From: Egerieenecus sp048201975
GTDB taxonomy: Bacteria; Bacillota; Clostridia; Christensenellales; Aristaeellaceae
Length of the DNA stretch: 14,251 nucleotides
Direction of reading: 5' to 3'
Assembly: GCA_048201975.1 (NCBI GenBank)
Contig: DBFBGQ010000099.1
Span: forward strand, 1 to 14,251
A program made the translations under genes and the position numbers. Within the stretch, counting starts at the first letter, position 1. Each line of letters opens with the position of its first letter. The notes under the pieces are model-generated. The model worked only from the letters and a program-made list of their open reading frames with translations, was not told the DNA's origin and ran no database searches. Positions 7,601 to 12,663 of the stretch are shown here, in pieces.

Positions 7601-7636
7601 GCTCCGCGCCGGCTCTTCCGGCGCGGGCGCTTTTTT
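7601..7636 (+). terminator. Rho-independent terminator after mnmM
   Basis: A perfect 9-bp GC stem, CCGCGCCGG (7604-7612) with CCGGCGCGG (7618-7626), closes a 5-base loop. It is followed by GCGC and six T (7631-7636), and two more flanking G-C pairs are possible. It ends the plus-strand transcript facing the ribosomal operon. Confidence 0.92.
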
Positions 7637-7646
7637 ACGCGCATAG

Positions 7647-7678
7647 AAAAAGAGAGAGGCGATAAGAAAACGCCTCTC
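7647..7678 (-). terminator. Rho-independent terminator of the rpsM-rplQ operon
   Basis: Read on the minus strand, GAGAGGCG (7678-7671) pairs with CGCCTCTC (7661-7654) over a 9-base loop, followed by TC and a run of five T (7651-7647). It lies 23 bases after the rplQ stop and only about 10 bases from the terminator of the converging mnmM transcript. Confidence 0.88.
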
Positions 7679-7700
7679 CCTTTTGCCTTCCAGGAAGGAA

Positions 7701-8213
7701 TTACACCAGCTCCAGAATGACCATTTCCGCAGCGTCGCCGCGACGGGGTCCCAGCTTGTAGATGCGGGTGTAACCGCCGGAGCAGTTCTTTTCCGCGTTG
7801 CGGGCCTTGTACTTGGGGCCGATCTCACGGAAGAGCTTCTCCACCACAGGATGCTTGTTGTCCTTGGTGCGCTCCTTGTAATCCCGCTTGTTCTCGTCGG
7901 GCTTCTTCTGCTCCTTCAGGTCGTACAGGTACGCCATCATCAGACGGCGAGCATGCAGCTTGGAGGGAGCGTCGTTCACAACCTCCAGGGTCATCAGCTG
8001 ACCCTTGTCGTTGTGGGTTTCCTTGGTGGTCTGCACGTTATTGTCGCATTCCTTGATCGCCAGGGTAATCATGCGATCGGCAATGCGGCGCACTTCCTTG
8101 GCCTTCGCCTCGGTGGTCTCGATGCGGCCGTACCAGATGAGGTTGGTCACCTGATTACGCAGCAGCGCCTTGCGCTGATCGGCCGTGCGACCCAGCTTGC
8201 GTTGATGTGCCAT
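7701..8213 (-). CDS. rplQ: 50S ribosomal protein L17 (bL17), enlarged
   Basis: Component of the large ribosomal subunit near the tunnel exit. The N-terminus (MAHQRKLGRTADQRKALLRN, then RIETTEAKAKEVRR) and C-terminus (GGYTRIYKLGPRRGDAAEMV) are fully typical. At 170 aa it is about 50 residues longer than Bacillus L17 (120 aa). The extra material lies in two places: after MITLAIKEC (about residues 57-80, before SKLHARRLMMAYL), and within the charged stretch EQKKPDENKRDYKERTKDNK (about 100-120). AAGGAGG lies at 8223-8229, 9 bases from ATG. It is the last gene of the operon. Confidence 0.97.
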   Translation of the reverse strand: MAHQRKLGRTADQRKALLRNQVTNLIWYGRIETTEAKAKEVRRIADRMITLAIKECDNNVQTTKETHNDKGQLMTLEVVNDAPSKLHARRLMMAYLYDLKEQKKPDENKRDYKERTKDNKHPVVEKLFREIGPKYKARNAEKNCSGGYTRIYKLGPRRGDAAEMVILELV

Positions 8214-8234
8214 GGGGATGTTCCTCCTTTACGG

Positions 8235-8261
8235 GCAGGGGAGGGGAATAGCCGCCCCTGC
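8235..8261 (-). repeat. Hairpin in the rpoA-rplQ spacer
   Basis: On the minus strand GCAGGGG (8261-8255) and CCCCTGC (8241-8235) form a perfect 7-bp stem over a 13-base loop. It sits just before the rplQ ribosome binding site and no T-run follows. It could affect mRNA stability or coupling; no function can be shown. Confidence 0.5.
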
Positions 8262-8273
8262 TTCCGCTCCGTC

Positions 8274-9221
8274 TTATTCTTCGTTGGGACGCAGGCCGAG
8301 ACCCAGCGCTTCCAGCTTTTGCTCGACCTCTTCCAGGCTCTTGCGGCCCAGGTTGCGAACCTTCATCATGTCTTCCTGGTTGCGCTGCACCAGCTCGGCC
8401 ACGCTGTTGATGCCGGCCCGCTTCAGGCAGTTGTACGCGCGCACCGACAGGTCCAGCTCCTCAATGGTCATTTCGAGGACCTTTTCTTTCTTGTCGTCCT
8501 CGGGCTGCACCATGCTGACGGGCATGACCTGGTCAGTCAGGCTCACAAACAGGGACAGATGCTCGCTGAGAATCTTCGCCGCACCGCTGATGGCCTCGTC
8601 GGGCATCAGCGTGCCATTGGTCCAGATCTCCAGCGTCAGCTTGTCATAGTCGGTAATCTGCCCCACACGGGTGTCTTCCACGGTGTAGTTCACCTTGCGA
8701 ATGGGGGTGAAAATGCTGTCCATGGGAATCACGCCGATGGGCATGTTGGGATTTTTGTTCTTGTCCGCGCTCACATAGCCGCGGCCCTTTTCCAGGATCA
8801 GCTGCATCTGCAGATGCGCGTCCTCGTTCAGGGTGGCGATGTGCAGCTCGGGATTGATGATCTCCACCTCGTCATCCACATGGATGTCCGCGGCGGTTAC
8901 CTCGCAGGGACCCTGCGCGTCGATGGTAACCTGCTTGGGTGTGTCGCAGTACATCTTCACGGCCAGGCACTTGAGGTTCAGGATCAGCTCGGTGACGTCC
9001 TCTTTCACGCCCGGTACAGTAGAGAACTCATGCTGCACACCCTCGATGTGCACAGAAGAGACCGCCACGCCAGGGAGGGAGGACAGCAGCACACGGCGCA
9101 GGGAGTTGCCCAGGGTGTGGCCGAAGCCGCGCTCCAGGGGTTCCACAACAAACTTGCCGTAGCAGTTGTTCTGGCCAACCTCCACGCACTCGATGCGTGC
9201 CTTTTCGATTTCGACGATCAT
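8274..9221 (-). CDS. rpoA: DNA-directed RNA polymerase subunit alpha
   Basis: Core RNA polymerase subunit, 315 aa, the usual Gram-positive length. The N-terminal domain, which dimerises and binds beta and beta', shows RGFGHTLGNSLRRVLLSSLPG, VQHEFSTVPGVKEDVTELIL and GRGYV. The C-terminal domain (about 245-315) has IEELDLSVRAYNCLKRAGI and VRNLGRKSLEEVEQKL. The arginine and asparagine that bind UP-element DNA (R and N of RAYNCLK, R265 and N268 in E. coli numbering) are conserved. The start is set by GAGGAGG at 9231-9237 upstream on the minus strand. The CTD is relevant here because the promoter of this same operon has phased A-tracts. Confidence 0.98.
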   Translation of the reverse strand: MIVEIEKARIECVEVGQNNCYGKFVVEPLERGFGHTLGNSLRRVLLSSLPGVAVSSVHIEGVQHEFSTVPGVKEDVTELILNLKCLAVKMYCDTPKQVTIDAQGPCEVTAADIHVDDEVEIINPELHIATLNEDAHLQMQLILEKGRGYVSADKNKNPNMPIGVIPMDSIFTPIRKVNYTVEDTRVGQITDYDKLTLEIWTNGTLMPDEAISGAAKILSEHLSLFVSLTDQVMPVSMVQPEDDKKEKVLEMTIEELDLSVRAYNCLKRAGINSVAELVQRNQEDMMKVRNLGRKSLEEVEQKLEALGLGLRPNEE

Positions 9222-9268
9222 TTCGTTTACCCTCCTCTAATGGTTCAAGCCTGAAGGGTAGCGCCGTC

Positions 9269-9297
9269 GGGAGAGCAGCCACAGGACTGCCCCTCCC
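9269..9297 (-). repeat. Hairpin in the rpsD-rpoA spacer
   Basis: GGGAG (9269-9273) pairs with CTCCC (9293-9297), and GCAG (9275-9278) with CTGC (9287-9290), leaving a small internal loop. No T-run follows on the minus strand, so it is not a normal terminator. It may be a processing or stability element in the rpsD-rpoA spacer of 89 bases. Confidence 0.5.
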
Positions 9298-9310
9298 ATG
9301 GCACCCATCA

Positions 9311-9907
9311 TTACCGGGAGTAGAACTCGACGATCATGTTCTCCTGCAGCTGCAGGTCGATATCCTCGCGGGCGGGCAGCGCGTTCACGGTGCCGGTCAG
9401 GTTGGGAGCGTCAAAGGTCAGCCACTTGGGGGTCAGCACGGAAGTGCCCTCCCGCAGGGCCTTGAAGATGTCCTTCTCAGCGGAAGAGGGACGCAGGGTG
9501 ATCACGTCGCCCACCTTCACGGAGTAGGAGGGGATGTCCACCTTCTTGCCGTTGACGCGGATGTGGCCATGGCCCACCACCTGACGGGCCATCCGGCGGG
9601 TCTTGGCCAGGCCCAGGCGGTACACCACGTTGTCCAGGCGCAGCTCCAGCAGCTGGAGCATGTTGTCGCCGGTGATGCCCTTCATGTTGGCGGCCTTGAG
9701 GTAATAACGGTGGAACTGCTTTTCCAGAATGCCGTAGACAAACTTGACCTTCTGCTTTTCCTTCAGCTGCGCGCCGTATTCGGAAACCTTCTTACGGCGG
9801 GTGCCGCCGGGATTACGGGTAGACTTTTTGTTGCTGTAGCCCATCACCGCCGGAGAAATATCGAAGCTCCGGCACTTGCGGGCGATCGGTTGCTTATTGA
9901 CAGCCAT
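9311..9907 (-). CDS. rpsD: 30S ribosomal protein S4 (uS4)
   Basis: Primary 16S rRNA-binding protein that nucleates 30S assembly, 198 aa. The S4 RNA-binding domain covers about residues 90-150 (LELRLDNVVYRLGLAKTRRM, ARQVVGHGHIRVNGKKV). The N-terminal part has only one cysteine (IARKCRSFD), so this is the zinc-free form. It ends with the typical ENMIVEFYSR. AAGGAGG at 9918-9924 lies 10 bases before ATG. Its place between rpsK and rpoA is normal for Clostridia but not for Bacillus. In E. coli S4 represses its own operon by binding the rpsM leader, which makes it a candidate ligand for the structured leader here. Confidence 0.98.
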   Translation of the reverse strand: MAVNKQPIARKCRSFDISPAVMGYSNKKSTRNPGGTRRKKVSEYGAQLKEKQKVKFVYGILEKQFHRYYLKAANMKGITGDNMLQLLELRLDNVVYRLGLAKTRRMARQVVGHGHIRVNGKKVDIPSYSVKVGDVITLRPSSAEKDIFKALREGTSVLTPKWLTFDAPNLTGTVNALPAREDIDLQLQENMIVEFYSR

Positions 9908-9931
9908 TGTATGTTGTCCTCCTTCAATACC

Positions 9932-10336
9932 TTACACGCGGCGGCGCTTGGGCGGACGGCAGCCATTGTGGGGAATGGGCGTCACGTCCTTGATCATGTT
10001 CACTTCCAGGCCCGCGGCCTGCAGGGAGCGGATCGCGGCTTCACGTCCGGAGCCGGGTCCCTTCACATACACTTCCACGGTCTTCAGGCCGAATTCCATG
10101 GCCGCCTTGGCAGCGGTCTCGGCAGCCATCTGCGCCGCAAAGGGCGTGGACTTCTTGCTGCCGCGGAATCCCAACCCGCCGGAGGAAGCCCAGGACAGGG
10201 CGTTGCCATTGGTGTCGGTGATGGTCACGATGGTGTTATTGAAAGAAGAACGGATATGGGCGGCGCCGCGCTCTACGAGCTTCTTCTCACGGCGCTTGCG
10301 CGTTACCTTCTTGAGCTTTTGCTTGGTGGGTGCCAT
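9932..10336 (-). CDS. rpsK: 30S ribosomal protein S11 (uS11)
   Basis: Platform protein of the small subunit, 134 aa. Family features are plain: AAHIRSSFNNTIVTITDTNG, WASSGGLGFRGSKKSTPFAA, YVKGPGSGREAAIRSLQAAG, and the C-terminal DVTPIPHNGCRPPKRRRV. GGAGGG lies at 10343-10348 upstream of ATG on the minus strand. The 49-base gap to rpsM holds nothing notable. Confidence 0.98.
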   Translation of the reverse strand: MAPTKQKLKKVTRKRREKKLVERGAAHIRSSFNNTIVTITDTNGNALSWASSGGLGFRGSKKSTPFAAQMAAETAAKAAMEFGLKTVEVYVKGPGSGREAAIRSLQAAGLEVNMIKDVTPIPHNGCRPPKRRRV

Positions 10337-10385
10337 TTTTATCCCTCCGTGCCCTCATGGGGCGTATCATTGCGTCAGGCCCAGA

Positions 10386-10763
10386 TTACTTGGTGGCCTT
10401 CTTCTTGCCGGCAATGGTCTTCTTGGGACCCTTGCGGGTACGGGCATTCTGCTTGGTGTTCTGACCGCGCACCGGCAGTCCCCGGCGATGACGGACGCCG
10501 CGGTAGCAGCCGATTTCCATCAGCCGCTTCACGTTCAGGGAAACTTCCCGGCGCAGGTCGCCTTCCACCTTCAGGTGATGCTCGATGTAGTCACGCAGCT
10601 TGCTGATTTCAGTCTCGGAGAGATCCTTGATCCGGGTGTCGGGATTGATGCCGATCTCCGCAATCATCTTCTGAGAGGTCGTCAGGCCGATGCCGTAGAT
10701 ATAGGTCAGGCCGACTTCCACGCGCTTTTCTCTGGGCAGGTCGACGCCCGCAATGCGTGCCAT
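10386..10763 (-). CDS. rpsM: 30S ribosomal protein S13 (uS13)
   Basis: Head protein of the small subunit that contacts the P-site tRNA and forms intersubunit bridges; 125 aa. It starts MARIAGVDLPREKRVEVGLT, with YIYGIGLTTSQKMI, the helical YIEHHLKVEGDLRREVSLN, and RGVRHRRGLPVRGQNTKQNA. The frame stays open upstream to 11018, but the family N-terminus and GGAGGTG at 10774-10780 (10 bases from ATG) fix the start at 10763. It is the first gene of the operon; rpmJ (L36) and infA, its frequent neighbours, are absent upstream. Confidence 0.98.
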   Translation of the reverse strand: MARIAGVDLPREKRVEVGLTYIYGIGLTTSQKMIAEIGINPDTRIKDLSETEISKLRDYIEHHLKVEGDLRREVSLNVKRLMEIGCYRGVRHRRGLPVRGQNTKQNARTRKGPKKTIAGKKKATK

Positions 10764-11040
10764 GTGTGTAATACACCTCCAAATTGTGCTTGCGGCCCAT
10801 GCCGCGATGAAAGAAGCGGAGCCATTCGTCCCGCGCCAGGCAACCCTACCGGGCAAAGAACGCATTTTTCCGCAGCTTCGTGTCCCGCGAGGTGAATGCA
10901 GGCGGGACGGCACCACGCATCGCCGGAAGGCGCTAAGCGCAATGCCTGCCAAAAAATTGAGAAGACTTATGGTCAACCGGTGGAACACATCCTTGAGGAA
11001 GGACATGCAGCCGCCCACCCGTCGAACCTACTCGGCAACC
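10764..11040 (-). promoter_or_regulatory. Structured 5' leader of the rpsM operon (candidate autoregulatory RNA)
   Basis: About 277 nt between the predicted transcription start and rpsM, with no recognisable protein. On the minus strand a long first hairpin is visible. Its outer arm GGTTCGACGGGTGG (11028-11015) pairs with CCACCGGTTGACC (10983-10971), with one mismatch and one bulge. Its inner arm CATGTCCTT (11007-10999) pairs fully, allowing G-U, with AAGGATGTG (10994-10986) over a CCTC loop; 7 bases against 2 form an asymmetric internal loop between them. Downstream, GTCCCGC (10908-10902) can pair with either of two GCGGGAC copies (10888-10882 or 10834-10828), and GCAGGC (10949-10944) with GCCTGC (10903-10898) competes for part of the same bases. 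GCGGC/GCCGC (10805-10792) is a small hairpin directly before the ribosome binding site. An S4-responsive leader, as in the E. coli alpha operon, is a reasonable but unproven guess. Confidence 0.6.
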
Positions 11041-11045
11041 ATTAC

Positions 11046-11126
11046 ATTCTAGCACGGAAGCAAGAAATTGTAAATCTTTTTTTGCCCCGTTTGAAACTTT
11101 TTTTTCGCCTTTCGGGGAGATTTTTT
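11046..11126 (-). promoter_or_regulatory. Strong sigma-A promoter of the rpsM operon with phased A-tracts
   Basis: On the minus strand TTTACA (11074-11069), 17 bases, TAGAAT (11051-11046), with TGC directly before the -10. Transcription should start at the GG at 11040-11039. Upstream, runs of 7, 8 and 6 A (11083-11077, 11105-11098, 11126-11121) have centres about 21.5 bases apart, at about -41, -62 and -84. This is the arrangement of an UP element or of intrinsically bent DNA, as expected for a highly expressed ribosomal operon. Confidence 0.82.
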
Positions 11127-11155
11127 CAGGGATGCACGCCCGTGGGAGGAACGGT

Positions 11156-12451
11156 TCATTCGCGGGGGGGCATGGAGACCACCGTGCCGGTCTTGCGCGC
11201 CTCCTCCGCCCGGAAAACCGCCAGGTGGCCGTTCACCGAATCCTCGATGGAGGTGCAGGAGACGGAGGGCGTCTGCCCCTGCAGCACGTGTACGAAATCC
11301 TCCACCAGGCGCAGGTCTCCGCCACCGTGGGTGCCGTTGGTTCCGCTCTTGTCTCCACCGATTCCCAGATCGACGGTTTCCTCCCGCCAGCCCGCTTCGC
11401 TGGCGGTGTCGATGGTGCGCACCACATAGCGGGAATCGTCGAACACGCCTTTGATCTCGCCCCTGGTGCCGACAATGTGCAGGTTGCGCTCCGGCTTGGC
11501 GGCTCCGCCGATCATGTTCAGGGTGGCGGTGGCGCCGTCGGCGAACTGCAGCAGCACGGACTGATGGTCCACCACGGTGTGGTCGCATTGCCACACGCAA
11601 CGGCCGTGAACGTTGTCGCCTTTCAGGGAAGCGATCTTGTCCGAGAGGGTGGGATGCTCCATGCCTTCCAGACAGTCCCATACATAGAATGCCCATCGGT
11701 CGGGGTGGTCGATGTAGTGCTTTTTGGCCGAATAGAGGCAGTCTGCTTCCAGGGGGCAGTCCACCATGCAGCGCTTGCCTGCCCCACGGGGCATTTTCTC
11801 CGGCGCAAACTGGAAGTCCCCGCCAAAGCTGGAGATCCGCGCCGGTGCCACCCCGCTTTTCAGCCAGATGATCAGATCCATGTCGTGGCAGCACTTGGCC
11901 AGCAGCATGGAGGCGCCGCAGGCCTCCTCGTTGCCCCACTTGCCGCGAATGTAGGAAACTGCCAGATGGTGATAGCTCACATGCTCCGTGCACTGGATGC
12001 TGATGATGTCCCCAATCTCTCCGTGCATGAGCCGCTCCTTGATCTGCGCATAGAAGGGGGCGTAGCGCAGCACGTGACAGATCATCACCCGGCGGCCGGT
12101 TTCCCGGGCCGTGCGGACCAGGTCCCACATTTCCGTTTCGTTCACGGCAAAGGGTTTCTCCAGCAACATGTCGTATCCGGCGCGGAGCAGGGGAATGGCC
12201 GTGGGCACGTGCTGGGTGTCCATGGTTCCGTTGATGACCGCGTCGGCCAGCCGGGGCCGTGCGGCCAGTTCCTGGGCGCTTTCAAAGCACATTTCCGCAG
12301 GGATATGAAATTGCTGCGCCGCCTTTTTCCGGCGGATGGGATCGGGGTCGGCCACCCCGACAATGTTCAGCGCTTCGGGGTGCGCCAGCGCATAGGAAGC
12401 ATAGAGCATGGCGCGATGCCCCGCGCCAACGATGATTGCGGAAACCGGCAT
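11156..12451 (-). CDS. Gfo/Idh/MocA-family oxidoreductase with cysteine cluster
   Basis: NAD(P)-dependent dehydrogenase-like enzyme, probably acting on a sugar or cyclitol derivative, 431 aa. The N-terminal Rossmann fold starts IIVGAGHRA (residues 6-14), with D35 of VADPD likely choosing the cofactor. The family EKP motif is LLEKPFAVNE (98-100, with K99), followed by ICHVLRYAPFY and the catalytic-type CCHDMDLIIW (H189, D192). Unusual for the family at large is a cysteine group in the C-terminal half: C228-x3-C232-x5-C238 in CMVDCPLEADCLYSA, then C260, C285 and C289. This may bind a metal or form disulfides; I cannot tell. AAGGAGG at 12461-12467 lies 9 bases before ATG. No neighbour shares the pathway, so the substrate is open. 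No convincing terminator follows it before the rpsM promoter. Confidence 0.9.
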   Translation of the reverse strand: MPVSAIIVGAGHRAMLYASYALAHPEALNIVGVADPDPIRRKKAAQQFHIPAEMCFESAQELAARPRLADAVINGTMDTQHVPTAIPLLRAGYDMLLEKPFAVNETEMWDLVRTARETGRRVMICHVLRYAPFYAQIKERLMHGEIGDIISIQCTEHVSYHHLAVSYIRGKWGNEEACGASMLLAKCCHDMDLIIWLKSGVAPARISSFGGDFQFAPEKMPRGAGKRCMVDCPLEADCLYSAKKHYIDHPDRWAFYVWDCLEGMEHPTLSDKIASLKGDNVHGRCVWQCDHTVVDHQSVLLQFADGATATLNMIGGAAKPERNLHIVGTRGEIKGVFDDSRYVVRTIDTASEAGWREETVDLGIGGDKSGTNGTHGGGDLRLVEDFVHVLQGQTPSVSCTSIEDSVNGHLAVFRAEEARKTGTVVSMPPRE

Positions 12452-12489
12452 GGATGAGTTCCTCCTTTATTGAGGGCGTCTTTTGCAGG

Positions 12490-12513
12490 GCTTGCCGCAT
12501 CGATTGCGCAAGC
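12490..12513 (-). promoter_or_regulatory. Inverted repeat at the start of the oxidoreductase transcript
   Basis: GCTTG (12490-12494) pairs with CAAGC (12509-12513), and CGCA (12496-12499) with TGCG (12505-12508), around TCGAT, with one unpaired base. It begins about 4 bases after the predicted transcription start. It may be an operator for a repressor or a 5' hairpin protecting the mRNA. Confidence 0.45.
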
Positions 12514-12523
12514 GGATATATTT

Positions 12524-12552
12524 ATTATGTAGAAAAGGTTGAACGGTGTCAA
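12524..12552 (-). promoter_or_regulatory. Sigma-A promoter of the oxidoreductase gene
   Basis: On the minus strand a perfect TTGACA (12552-12547), 17 bases, and CATAAT (12529-12524). The start of transcription is expected near 12517, giving a leader of about 65 nt. The divergent cca promoter lies about 70 bases away. Confidence 0.85.
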
Positions 12553-12616
12553 GCTGAAACGTCCCATGCCATGAAAAACATCCGTTGTCCGCCTCTTCCC
12601 CCGAACCGAGGATTTT

Positions 12617-12624
12617 GGTATAAT
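12617..12624 (+). promoter_or_regulatory. Extended -10 promoter of cca-uvrC
   Basis: A perfect TATAAT at 12619-12624 preceded by GG, reading TTGGTATAAT, so the extended -10 TGN is present. No good -35 lies 16-18 bases upstream (TCCCCC region), which fits an extended -10 promoter. Transcription would start near 12631, just before a short GC hairpin (CGCGC-TT-GCGCG, about 12633-12644). Confidence 0.65.
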
Positions 12625-12663
12625 GGTCCCGGCGCGCTTGCGCGTCCAAAAAGGAGGTTGCCT

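Noticed and set aside
7683..9254. Plus-strand open frame of 523 codons opposite rplQ and rpoA
   Set aside because: It is fully antisense to two certain genes, rich in H, L and G, as a complement of GC-rich coding sequence gives, and matches no family.
9197..10606. Plus-strand open frame of 469 codons opposite rpsD, rpsK and rpsM
   Set aside because: Same reason: antisense shadow of canonical ribosomal protein genes, low-complexity composition, no plausible ribosome binding site.
10764..11018. In-frame upstream extension of rpsM (85 codons without stop)
   Set aside because: S13 starts at MARIAG with a good ribosome binding site; the extension has no resemblance to S13 and overlaps the structured leader.
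10800..11040. tmRNA gene, suggested by GGTTCGACGGG near the start of the leader
   Set aside because: No tag reading frame ending in an ALAA-like sequence and stop, and no 3' tRNA-like half with a T-arm and acceptor complementary to the 5' end.
11085..11126. Plus-strand terminator from CCCCG (11085-11089) and CGGGG (11113-11117) followed by six T
   Set aside because: The loop is 23 bases with two T-runs, the stem only 5 bp, and no plus-strand gene ends here; the T-runs are better explained as A-tracts of the minus-strand promoter.
10764..11155. Hidden rpmJ (L36) or infA in the gap before rpsM
   Set aside because: No frame on the minus strand encodes the MKVRPSVK-type start or the cysteine pattern of L36, and the space is too small and structured for infA.
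12436..12663. In-frame upstream extension of cca
   Set aside because: It would start before the cca promoter and -10 box; the family N-terminus and AAGGAGG place the start at 12664.
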